Under the pieces are notes generated by a model. It was not told where the DNA came from, did no database searches, and saw only the letters and a list, made by a program, of their open reading frames with translations. A stretch of DNA of 10,228 nucleotides from an uncultured Alphaproteobacteria bacterium (GTDB lineage: Bacteria > Pseudomonadota > Alphaproteobacteria > Caulobacterales > Caulobacteraceae): positions 1-10,228 of the forward strand of contig CAIZKE010000213.1 of assembly GCA_903933475.1 (NCBI GenBank), read 5' to 3'. Below are positions 1 through 6,373 of the stretch, piece after piece; within the stretch, counting starts at the first letter, position 1; each line of letters starts with the position of its first letter. Made by a program: the position numbers and the translations under genes.

Positions 1-1
1 C

Positions 2-49
2 CGGGGCGTCGGCCTGGTCATGGGCATGTGGGGTGCCCTGGCGGGCTGA
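2..49 (+). CDS. C-terminal end of an unidentified hydrophobic protein (partial)
   Basis: The frame starting at base 2 is open from the window edge to a TGA at 47-49 and reads RGVGLVMGMWGALAG. The residues are small and hydrophobic, as at the end of a membrane helix. The downstream DUF1761 gene begins 53 bases later on the same strand with its own ribosome binding site, so the two could be co-transcribed. Fifteen residues are too few to name a family. It is called as a gene end only because the frame is open to the edge and the next gene's signals begin just after the stop. Confidence 0.4.
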   Translation, partial: RGVGLVMGMWGALAG

Positions 50-102
50 AGGCAAGACCTTCGGCGGCCCTGGCCGTCATCACCCTCAGGGAGGGAAGCC
101 CC

Positions 103-495
103 ATGGAACTGAACTGGCTCGCAATCCTCGCCGCAGCGGCAAGCGCCTTCCTCCTCGGCGGTCTCTGGTACTCCGTCCTGTTCGCCAGGCCCTGGCAGAA
201 GGCGGCGGGGCTCAGCGACGAGGCCATCCGGGCCAGCAATCCGCTGGTCATCTTCGGCGGGGCCTTTGTCCTGTCCCTGGTCGCCTCCGCCGCCTTCGCT
301 GTCTTTCTCGGCCCGGAGATCAACCTCGCCACCGGCGCCCTCTACGGGTTCACCGCCGGCCTGTGCTGGGTCACCGCCTCACTCGGGATCACCTATCTTT
401 TCGAACGCAAACCCCTGATACTGTTCCTGATCAACGGGGGATACCAGACCCTGCAGTACACCCTGATCGGTGCCATCCTCGGCGCCTGGCGCTGA
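103..495 (+). CDS. DUF1761 family small integral membrane protein
   Basis: A 130-residue protein that is almost all membrane helix. Hydrophobic segments lie at about residues 5-27, 47-69, 75-99 and 104-126. The first carries GGLWYS (19-24), followed by PW (30-31), the pattern typical of DUF1761 proteins. The family has no established biochemical role. The ATG at 103 is preferred over the upstream in-frame start at 28 because a strong Shine-Dalgarno stretch (AGGGAGG, about 88-94) sits just before it. It ends 31 bases before the esterase start on the same strand, so the two may share a transcript. The family call is from recognition of the pattern; no function is inferred. Confidence 0.82.
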   Translation: MELNWLAILAAAASAFLLGGLWYSVLFARPWQKAAGLSDEAIRASNPLVIFGGAFVLSLVASAAFAVFLGPEINLATGALYGFTAGLCWVTASLGITYLFERKPLILFLINGGYQTLQYTLIGAILGAWR

Positions 496-512
496 CGCCC
501 CCCAGCGGGGCC

Positions 513-518
513 AAGGAG
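513..518 (+). promoter_or_regulatory. Ribosome binding site that fixes a TTG start
   Basis: AAGGAG lies 8 bases before the TTG at 527. No ATG or GTG with comparable spacing is in frame. The longer in-frame ATG at 470 would overlap the end of the DUF1761 gene and adds a Gly/Pro/Gln-rich tail of no family character. This site is therefore the main evidence that the esterase starts at TTG. Confidence 0.7.
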
Positions 519-526
519 AGATCGGC

Positions 527-1657
527 TTGAGTACAGACGTCCACGGGACCTGCGATCCCCGTTTCGAGAGCGTCCGCCGGACCTTCGCCGGCAACCTTGA
601 GAGCGGGGCTGACGTCGGCGCCGCCTTCGCCGTCACCATGAACGGCGAGATGGTCGTCGACCTCTGGGGGGGCTGGGCCGATCCGGGAATGACCCGCCCC
701 TGGGAGAGGGACACCCTGGTCAACGTCTACTCCACGACCAAGACCATGACGGCCCTCACCGCCCTCCTCCTCGCCGACCGGGGCCAGCTCGACTTCCACG
801 CCCCCGTGGCGAGGTACTGGCCGGAGTTCGCCGCCAACGGAAAGTCCGGCGTCACCGTCGCCCACCTGATGAGCCATTCCTCCGGCCTGTCCGGCTGGAA
901 GGAACCCATCACCGTCGAGGACCTTTACGACTGGGAGAAGGCCACCGCCCTCCTCGCCGCCCAGGCCCCCTTCTGGGAGCCAGGGACCGCTCCGGGCTAC
1001 CACGGCATGACCCAGGGCTACCTGGTGGGTGAGGTGGTCCGCCGCATCACTGGCGCCAGCCTCGGCACGGTCTTCCGCACCGAGATCGCCGAGCCCCTGG
1101 GCGCCGACTTCCACATCGGCCTGCCCGCCAGCGAGGACCACCGGGTGGCCGAGCTCATCCCGCCCCCGCCCGGCCAAGGCATGGCCGAGGGCGACGACCT
1201 GCCCGAGCTCACCGCCAACATGTCCAACAATCCCCGGGTCGAGGTCGCGGTCACCCAGACCCGCGCCTGGCGCGGCGCCGAGATCCCCGCCGCCGGCGGC
1301 CACGGCAACGCCCGCGCCATCGCCCGGGTCCACGCCATCCTCGCCAATGGCGGTGAGGTGGACGGCCGCCGCTACCTGTCCGAGGCCGGCTGCCGCCGCG
1401 CCCTGGAGCTCCAGGTCGAGGGCCAGGACCTGGTCATGCACATCCCCGCCCGCTTCGGCCTCGGCTTCGGCCTCGCCGGCGCCTCCATGCCCACACCCAA
1501 CCCCAACACGATCTTCTGGGGCGGCTACGGCGGCTCCCTCGCCATCATCGACATGGATGCCCGCACGTCCTTCGGCTACGCCATGAACCGAATGGCCCCC
1601 ACCACCACCGGCGACATGCGCGGCTTCGGCCTGATCATGGAGGTCTGGACGGCGTAG
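527..1657 (+). CDS. Serine hydrolase, class C beta-lactamase fold (EstB-like esterase)
   Basis: A 376-residue protein of the beta-lactamase/penicillin-binding-protein-like serine hydrolases, closest in style to EstB-type esterases. The nucleophile motif STTK is at residues 69-72. A catalytic-type Tyr is at Y158 in PGYHG. The late WGGYGGS (331-337) occupies the position of the third active-site motif, where classical beta-lactamases have KTG. DLWGGWAD near residue 45 is also typical. There is no signal peptide, so a cytoplasmic esterase acting on small esters is more likely than a periplasmic beta-lactamase; this is inference. The start is the TTG at 527, chosen for the AAGGAG eight bases upstream. 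The gene faces the GNAT gene tail to tail across the hairpin repeat cluster. Physiological substrate is unknown. Confidence 0.9.
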   Translation: MSTDVHGTCDPRFESVRRTFAGNLESGADVGAAFAVTMNGEMVVDLWGGWADPGMTRPWERDTLVNVYSTTKTMTALTALLLADRGQLDFHAPVARYWPEFAANGKSGVTVAHLMSHSSGLSGWKEPITVEDLYDWEKATALLAAQAPFWEPGTAPGYHGMTQGYLVGEVVRRITGASLGTVFRTEIAEPLGADFHIGLPASEDHRVAELIPPPPGQGMAEGDDLPELTANMSNNPRVEVAVTQTRAWRGAEIPAAGGHGNARAIARVHAILANGGEVDGRRYLSEAGCRRALELQVEGQDLVMHIPARFGLGFGLAGASMPTPNPNTIFWGGYGGSLAIIDMDARTSFGYAMNRMAPTTTGDMRGFGLIMEVWTA

Positions 1658-1666
1658 GCGCCCCGC

Positions 1667-1714
1667 AATTGCTCCCCCAAGGGGGAGCTCCGGGCAAAGC
1701 CCGGTGAGGGGGTC
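1667..1714 (+). repeat. Double-hairpin intergenic repeat, copy A (direct)
   Basis: The unit runs AATT, a C/G hairpin (gctcccccaagggggagc), a second hairpin (ccgggcaaagcccgg), then tgagggggtc. It lies ten bases after the esterase stop. It resembles the palindromic intergenic repeats common in Caulobacterales genomes. It could act as a transcript 3' end, but there is no T-tract. Confidence 0.75.
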
Positions 1715-1729
1715 CACGGCCCCTCAGCA

Positions 1730-1779
1730 GACCCCCTCCGGCCCGCTGCGCGGTCCACCTCCCCCTGGGGGGAGGAATT
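1730..1779 (-). repeat. Double-hairpin intergenic repeat, copy M (inverted)
   Basis: Read on the minus strand this is the same unit as copies A and B: AATT, an eight-pair C/G hairpin (plus strand 1758-1775), a second hairpin (plus strand 1740-1756), then gagggggtc. The second stem differs in sequence from the other copies but still pairs, with a ccgc/gcgg core, one mismatch and two outer G-C pairs. Confidence 0.72.
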
Positions 1780-1787
1780 ACCGCCCC

Positions 1788-1836
1788 AATTGCTCCCCAT
1801 CAGGGGGAGCTGTCGGCGAAGCCGACTGAGGGGGTC
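1788..1836 (+). repeat. Double-hairpin intergenic repeat, copy B (direct)
   Basis: This copy has the same order as copy A: AATT, gctccccatcagggggagct, then the hairpin gtcggcgaagccgac (1812-1826), then tgagggggtc. It ends seven bases before the stop of the convergent GNAT gene. The three copies together fill nearly the whole 186-base gap between the two gene ends. Confidence 0.75.
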
Positions 1837-1843
1837 AACGGCT

Positions 1844-2365
1844 TCAGGACAGGGCCTTGGCCAGGACCAGGTCGTCATAGTCGTTGGCGCCCACGCGGAA
1901 GGTGCGCACCCCGACCTGGGTGAAGCCCTGGCGGGCGTAGAAGCCCAGGGCCTGGGCGTTCTGCGAATAGACGCCCAGCAGCAGGCGCTCGAAGCCGTCC
2001 GCCCGGGCCGCCGCTTCCGTCGCCGCCAGGAGCCCCGCGCCTGTCCCGCCCCCCTGGAACCGGTGCAGGAGATAGATCCGCTTCAATTCCACATCGCCCG
2101 GCCCCGTCTCGAGGGGGAGGTCCGGCGGGCAGGACAGGGAAAAGCCCACGGGCGCGCGGGTGTCCGCCATTTCCGCCAGCCAGGCCCGCCAGCCGGGCGT
2201 GGCCAGCCAGTCCCGGTAGAGCTCCGGCCGGTTCTGGACCTCGCAGTGGACGAGGATGTCGGCCGCCGGCAGGACATCGGCATAGGACTCCAGGAAGGTC
2301 GCCCGGCTGACCAGGGCCAGGGCCTCGGCGTCCTGCGGGCCGCAGGGGCGGATCTCGACAGACAT
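1844..2365 (-). CDS. GNAT family N-acetyltransferase
   Basis: A 173-residue acetyl-CoA-dependent acetyltransferase, a normal single-domain length. The N-terminal part (IRPCGPQDAEALALV) is the usual first strand and helix. The acetyl-CoA pyrophosphate loop is HRFQGGGTGAGLL (about 101-113), preceded by the ELKRIYLL strand. The C-terminal NAQALGFYARQGF (about 136-148) is the standard GNAT ending. The substrate cannot be read from sequence; the style resembles RimI-like and small-molecule GNATs. The ATG at 2363-2365 is chosen because AGGGAGA lies just upstream on this strand; a longer in-frame start at 2473 would run into the neighbouring gene. It is divergent from the dehydrogenase, sharing a 106-base promoter gap, and convergent with the esterase. 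Confidence 0.9.
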   Translation of the reverse strand: MSVEIRPCGPQDAEALALVSRATFLESYADVLPAADILVHCEVQNRPELYRDWLATPGWRAWLAEMADTRAPVGFSLSCPPDLPLETGPGDVELKRIYLLHRFQGGGTGAGLLAATEAAARADGFERLLLGVYSQNAQALGFYARQGFTQVGVRTFRVGANDYDDLVLAKALS

Positions 2366-2459
2366 GGGCGTCTCCCTGAGGTCATCGGGTCGGGGCGGCC
2401 TATGGGCAATCCCGCCTCCCTGCGCTAGGCATTGGAAAAGCCCCAAGGGGTCAAGCGTG

Positions 2460-2466
2460 AAGGAGA
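2460..2466 (+). promoter_or_regulatory. Ribosome binding site for the short-chain dehydrogenase
   Basis: AAGGAGA sits 5 bases before the ATG at 2472. It places the start there rather than at the in-frame start at 2364, which would overlap the divergent GNAT start. The rest of the 2366-2471 gap must hold both divergent promoters, but I see no convincing -35/-10 pair. Confidence 0.65.
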
Positions 2467-2471
2467 CGGAC

Positions 2472-3269
2472 ATGGCGGGACGCGTTCAGGGCAAGGTGGC
2501 GCTCATCACCGGTGGGGCCAGCGGGATCGGTCGGGGCTGCGCAGAGCGGCTGGCCGAGGAAGGCGCCATCATCGTCATCACCGACATCCAGGACGACAAG
2601 GGCGCCGAGGTCATCCAGGCCCTGCGGGCTGCGGGCGCCAAGGCGGACTACCTGCACCATGACGTGACCAGCGAAGAGGCCTGGATCGAGACCGTCGGCA
2701 AGGTGAAGGCCCTGCATGGCCGCCTCGACATCCTGGTCAACAACGCCGGTATCGGCCTGTCCGGCCCGGTCACCGAATTCTCCCTGGCCGATTTCAAGCG
2801 CCAGATGGCCATCAATGTGGACGGTGTCTTCCTGGGCATGAAGCATTCCCTGCCCCTGATGCGCGAGCACCAGGCCGGCTCGATCATCAATATCTCCTCG
2901 ATCGCCGGGCTGAAGGGCTCGCCCAACATGAGCGGCTACTGCGCCACCAAGGGCGCCGTGCGGCTGATGACCAAGTCGGTGGCCATGGAATGCGCCAACG
3001 CCAAGGACGGGATCCGGGTCAACTCCATGCACCCCGGCATCATCGAGACCCCGATCTGGGACAGCATCATCGGCACCGGCGCCCCCGGCGACAACGCCCG
3101 GCCCCCGCGCGACCTCGCCCTGGACGCGCTCACCCAGACGGCTGTGCCCCTGGGCGTGAAGGGCTTCCCCCTCGACATCGCCAACGGCATCCTCTGGCTG
3201 GCCTCGGACGAGAGCCGCTATGTCACGGGCGCCGAGATGGTGATCGATGGCGGGCTGACCGTCCGTTGA
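2472..3269 (+). CDS. NAD(P)-dependent short-chain dehydrogenase/reductase (classical SDR)
   Basis: A 265-residue classical SDR of standard length. The Rossmann dinucleotide motif TGGASGIG is at residues 13-20. Asp38 at the end of the second strand favours NAD(H) over NADP(H). NNAG is at 90-93 and the structural Asn at N115. The catalytic serine is S143 in NISS, with Y156 and K160 in the YxxxK motif. IDGG near the C-terminus (VTGAEMVIDGG) is also canonical. It should oxidise an alcohol or reduce a ketone in the cytoplasm; the substrate is not predictable, and automatic labels such as glucose 1-dehydrogenase or 3-oxoacyl-ACP reductase would be guesses. Its TGA overlaps the start of the following ATPase gene, implying co-translation. 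Confidence 0.93.
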   Translation: MAGRVQGKVALITGGASGIGRGCAERLAEEGAIIVITDIQDDKGAEVIQALRAAGAKADYLHHDVTSEEAWIETVGKVKALHGRLDILVNNAGIGLSGPVTEFSLADFKRQMAINVDGVFLGMKHSLPLMREHQAGSIINISSIAGLKGSPNMSGYCATKGAVRLMTKSVAMECANAKDGIRVNSMHPGIIETPIWDSIIGTGAPGDNARPPRDLALDALTQTAVPLGVKGFPLDIANGILWLASDESRYVTGAEMVIDGGLTVR

Positions 3270-3778
3270 ACACCGCCGCCTCCCCCACCCTGCACGTCAT
3301 CTTCGGGCCCTCGGGTGCGGGCAAGTCGACCTACGGGGCCGACCTCGCCCGCCGTGAGCGGGCCGTGGCCTTCTCCATTGACGACTGGATGGCCCGGCTC
3401 TTCGCCCAGGACATGCCCCAGCAGCCGGACTTCAACTGGCTGATGGAGCGCGTCGAGCGCTGCGAGGCGCAGATCTGGTCCACGGCGGCGGCGGTCATGG
3501 CCTCGGGGACCCCGGTGGTCCTGGACCTGGGCCTCCTGCGCCGGGCCGACCGCGCCCGGGTGGCAGAGATCGCCCACGCCTGCGATCTGCCGGCACAGTT
3601 CCACTACCTGACCGCCCCCAAGGAGGTGCGGCGCGGCCGGGTGCTGTCCCGCAACCAGGTCCAGGGCGAGGGCTTTTCCTTCGTGCTGACCCCCGAGATG
3701 TTCGACTTCTCCGAGGGTGTGTTCGAGCCGCCGGAGGCTGACGAACTGGCGGCCTGCCACCAGGTCGAGAGCGCCTGA
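3266..3778 (+). CDS. Small P-loop ATPase / putative kinase (AAA_33-like)
   Basis: A 170-residue single-domain P-loop protein. The Walker A motif GPSGAGKST is at residues 14-22. FSIDDW (36-41) carries the acidic pair seen after strand 2 in the AAA_33/zeta-toxin-like kinase group. VVLDLGLLRRADRAR is the Walker B-like strand of that group. RRGRVLSRN resembles the basic lid. The family contains small-molecule and RNA-end kinases, so phosphotransfer is plausible, but the substrate is unknown. No ATG is available near the N-terminus. The TTG at 3266-3268 overlaps the dehydrogenase TGA (TTGA), giving a start ten residues before the first strand, so I choose it. The overlap implies translational coupling with the dehydrogenase. 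Confidence 0.82.
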   Translation: MNTAASPTLHVIFGPSGAGKSTYGADLARRERAVAFSIDDWMARLFAQDMPQQPDFNWLMERVERCEAQIWSTAAAVMASGTPVVLDLGLLRRADRARVAEIAHACDLPAQFHYLTAPKEVRRGRVLSRNQVQGEGFSFVLTPEMFDFSEGVFEPPEADELAACHQVESA

Positions 3779-3858
3779 CCCCCGCCTTGGTCTCGCCACC
3801 GTTGCGGGCAAGGGTTAGGGGTCGGGGATTGCCCCGTCCAACAGGGACCTGAGACCCC

Positions 3859-5760
3859 ATGCTCGGAGCCATCGCCGCCGCGGCGGTCGCCCTCCCCGGC
3901 CTTCCGGGCCTGCCCGCAGGTGCGGTCCAGCCCCTGCCGCCCATCGAACGGGCGCCCCAGGTGATCTTCGTCGACCGGAACGGATCACGGATCGGCGTCC
4001 GGGGCGGACGCTTCGGGCCGCCCGTGGACATCCGGCCCCTGCCCGCCTACGTCCCGGCGGCCTTCGTCGCCATCGAGGACCGGCGCTTCTACAGCCATCC
4101 CGGATTTGATGCGGCGGGCATCGCCAGGGCGGCGGCCGCGAACCTCGCCGAGGGCGGCTTTGCCCAGGGGGGCTCGACCATCACCCAGCAGGTCGCCCGC
4201 CTGCTGTTCCTCAACGCGGACAAGACCCTCGAGCGCAAGGCGCGCGAACTGGCGCTCGCCGTCCAGCTGGAGCAGGCCTTCACCAAGTCGCAGATCCTCG
4301 GCCTCTACCTGTCGCGCATCAACTTCGGAAAGGGTGCCTGGGGGCTGGAGGCCGCGTCCTGGCGCTACTTCAACAAGCCGGCGGCGCGGCTGACCGTCCG
4401 CGAGGCGGCCATGCTCGCGTCGATCCCCAAGTCGCCCTCCGGCTACAACCCGGTCGACGAACCGCAGCGCAACGCCGAGCGAACCCGCCTTGTGCTCAAC
4501 GCCATGGTCGAGACCGGGGTCCTCTCGTCCAAGGCGCGGGCGGCGGCCCTTGCCGAGACACCCCGGGTCTGGAAGCGGGCGCCGGGCGCCTCGGCCGAGT
4601 ATTTCGTCGACTGGATGGACGCACAGGCGCGACGCCGGGCCGGTACCCTGCGACAGGACATTGTCGTCGAGACGACCCTCGACCTGCCCCTGGAACGGGC
4701 CGCAGAAGAGGCCCTCCGATCCGGTGTCTCGGCCGGCGTCGCCCAGGGGGTCGGACAGGGCGCCGTGGTGACCCTGGACGGGTCTGGCGCGGTCCGGGCC
4801 CTGGTGGGCGGGACCGACCATCAGAACGCCCCCTACAACCGGGCGACGGATGCCCGTCGGCAACCCGGTTCGGCCTTCAAGCCCTTCGTCTACCTCACCG
4901 CCCTGGAAGCGGGTCTCACCCCGGATTCGCCGGTGGTCGACGAGCCCGTCGTGATCAACGGCTGGTCGCCCGCGAACTACGAACCGGGCAACCTCGGCCC
5001 CATCACCCTGGAGACCGCCTTCGCCAAGTCGGTGAACACCGTCGCTGCGCGGCTGGCCGACGAGGTGGGACGGGAAAATGTGGCGGCGACCGCCCGTCGC
5101 CTTGGCATATCCACACCGATCCCGACCACGCCCGCCATGGCCCTCGGGTCGGGGCTGGTGACCCCGATGGACATGGCAGAGGCTTACGGTGCCTTCGCCA
5201 CCGGCGGACGCCTGGTGGAGGCCTGGGGCGTGTCCCGGATCCGCACCCCGGCGGGCAAGGTCATCTGGACCCGCCCAGCACCCGCCCCGCCCCGGCAGGT
5301 CATCGGCAATCCAGCCCTCTCGGACCTCAACCGGATGATGCGGCAGGTGATTCGCACCGGCACGGGAGCCCGGGCCGCCATTCCCGGTCGCGACATCGCC
5401 GGCAAGACCGGCACGACATCGGCCTACCAGGACGCCTGGTTCGCCGGCTACACAGGCGGGATCATCACCGTGGTCTGGCTGGGCCGCGACGACAATCGGC
5501 CCATGAAGGGCGTGACCGGCGGGTCCCTGCCGGCGGAAACCTGGCGCCGGGTCATGACCGCGGCCATCAACCGGCTGCCCTCCGGACCCATTCCTGCGGG
5601 GCCTCTTCCCCCGCCCCCACCCGCTGTCGAACCGGATCCGCCACCGGTCCCCGACATCATCGGGCCAGACCCCGAACCCCCGGCCCAGCTTCCCCCGGCG
5701 GCGGCGGCCAAGCCCGGGGACACCCTCCCAGTAGCGGTCCCGCAACCCCAAAAGCCCTGA
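3859..5760 (+). CDS. Class A penicillin-binding protein, bifunctional transglycosylase/transpeptidase (PBP1 family)
   Basis: A 633-residue peptidoglycan synthase. The GT51 glycosyltransferase domain spans about residues 50-225, with catalytic Glu73 in EDRRFYSHPG (73-82), GGSTITQQ (104-111), RKARE (126-130) and the acceptor-side LGLYLSRINFG. The transpeptidase domain spans about 265-575, with SAFK (338-341, nucleophile S338), SVN (391-393) and KTGTT (516-520). A proline-rich tail fills about 575-633. It polymerises lipid II and cross-links strands in the periplasm. The N-terminus is unusual: about 12 strongly hydrophobic residues follow the start Met with no basic cytoplasmic tail. An in-frame TGA at 3850-3852 rules out a longer start. 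It lacks the large inserted domain of E. coli PBP1a. Which of the several PBP1 paralogues this is cannot be told. Confidence 0.93.
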   Translation: MLGAIAAAAVALPGLPGLPAGAVQPLPPIERAPQVIFVDRNGSRIGVRGGRFGPPVDIRPLPAYVPAAFVAIEDRRFYSHPGFDAAGIARAAAANLAEGGFAQGGSTITQQVARLLFLNADKTLERKARELALAVQLEQAFTKSQILGLYLSRINFGKGAWGLEAASWRYFNKPAARLTVREAAMLASIPKSPSGYNPVDEPQRNAERTRLVLNAMVETGVLSSKARAAALAETPRVWKRAPGASAEYFVDWMDAQARRRAGTLRQDIVVETTLDLPLERAAEEALRSGVSAGVAQGVGQGAVVTLDGSGAVRALVGGTDHQNAPYNRATDARRQPGSAFKPFVYLTALEAGLTPDSPVVDEPVVINGWSPANYEPGNLGPITLETAFAKSVNTVAARLADEVGRENVAATARRLGISTPIPTTPAMALGSGLVTPMDMAEAYGAFATGGRLVEAWGVSRIRTPAGKVIWTRPAPAPPRQVIGNPALSDLNRMMRQVIRTGTGARAAIPGRDIAGKTGTTSAYQDAWFAGYTGGIITVVWLGRDDNRPMKGVTGGSLPAETWRRVMTAAINRLPSGPIPAGPLPPPPPAVEPDPPPVPDIIGPDPEPPAQLPPAAAAKPGDTLPVAVPQPQKP

Positions 5761-5787
5761 TCTTCCCGGCGTGCTGCATTGCACCCT

Positions 5788-5815
5788 TGAGTTTCTGCCC
5801 TGTGGGACCTATCCT
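5788..5815 (+). promoter_or_regulatory. Possible sigma-70-type promoter upstream of greA
   Basis: TTGAGT (5788-5793) and TATCCT (5810-5815) are 16 bases apart, in a locally A/T-richer stretch between the PBP stop and greA. The -10 match to either the general or Caulobacter consensus is only fair. If real, it would give greA a leader of roughly 65 bases. Confidence 0.3.
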
Positions 5816-5886
5816 TTTCCCCCCAACGGACGCGTTTGCCTGCAGCGTCCGACTCATACCCAGCGCAGATCCGAGACCACCCGGTT

Positions 5887-6360
5887 ATGGAAAAAGTCCC
5901 AATGACCGCCGAGGGCTATCAAGCTCTCGACGATGATCTGAAGCGTCTCAAGACGCTGGAGCGGCCGGCTGTGATTGCCGCCATCTCCGAGGCGCGTGCG
6001 CACGGCGATCTCTCGGAGAACGCCGAGTATCACGCGGCCAAGGAACGCCAGGGCTGGATCGAGGGGCAGATTGCCGACATCGAGGACCGGATGGCGCGTG
6101 CCCAGGTCATCGACGTCTCCAGGCTTTCGGGCAGCCAGGTCAAGTTCGGCGCTACCGTCTCTGTCGTCGACGAGGACACCGAGGACCAGGCCCGCTACCA
6201 GATCGTCGGCGAGCATGAGGCCAACGTCCGCGCCGGCAGGATCTCCATCACGTCTCCCATCGCTCGGGCCATGATCGGCAAGGAGCCCGGGGACGTCGTG
6301 GAGGTCAACACGCCTGGGGGCGTCAAGGCCTACGAGATCGTCAATGTGGAGTGGATCTAG
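5887..6360 (+). CDS. greA: Transcription elongation factor GreA
   Basis: A 157-residue GreA of standard length. It binds the RNA polymerase secondary channel and stimulates cleavage of backtracked transcripts. Residues 1-75 form the antiparallel coiled coil. Its tip carries GDLSENAEY (40-48), with the acidic residues D41 and E44 that position the catalytic metal. The C-terminal half is the FKBP-like domain, with SPIARAMIGK and the terminal YEIVNVEWI strand. The start MEKVPMTAEGY matches what I recall of alphaproteobacterial GreA N-termini, so the ATG at 5887 is used rather than a TTG at 5836 or the internal ATG at 5902, although no strong Shine-Dalgarno is visible. The ELM1-like gene follows immediately. 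Confidence 0.96.
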   Translation: MEKVPMTAEGYQALDDDLKRLKTLERPAVIAAISEARAHGDLSENAEYHAAKERQGWIEGQIADIEDRMARAQVIDVSRLSGSQVKFGATVSVVDEDTEDQARYQIVGEHEANVRAGRISITSPIARAMIGKEPGDVVEVNTPGGVKAYEIVNVEWI

Positions 6361-6373
6361 GGCCGGCCGGCTC

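Noticed and set aside
431..1717. Long minus-strand open frame (428 codons) opposite the esterase
   Set aside because: It is a shadow of the esterase in GC-rich DNA. Its translation is Gly/Ala/His/Asp-rich low-complexity sequence without domains, while the plus strand has full catalytic motifs.
1667..1836. CRISPR array or classical Rho-independent terminators as an explanation of the repeats
   Set aside because: There are only three units in alternating orientation, without unique spacers of even length, so it is not CRISPR. The hairpins lack the T-tract of intrinsic terminators.
1790..2428. Plus-strand open frame opposite the GNAT gene
   Set aside because: It begins inside the hairpin repeat and has no family features. 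The GNAT frame on the minus strand has the acetyl-CoA loop and a ribosome binding site.
3985..5784. Long minus-strand open frame (599 codons) opposite the PBP
   Set aside because: The translation is Gly/Arg-rich with no recognisable motif. The opposite strand encodes an intact class A PBP over the same span.
5836..5886. N-terminal extension of GreA from a TTG at 5836
   Set aside because: The added residues are not GreA-like. The protein from 5887 has the standard length and the expected alphaproteobacterial start.
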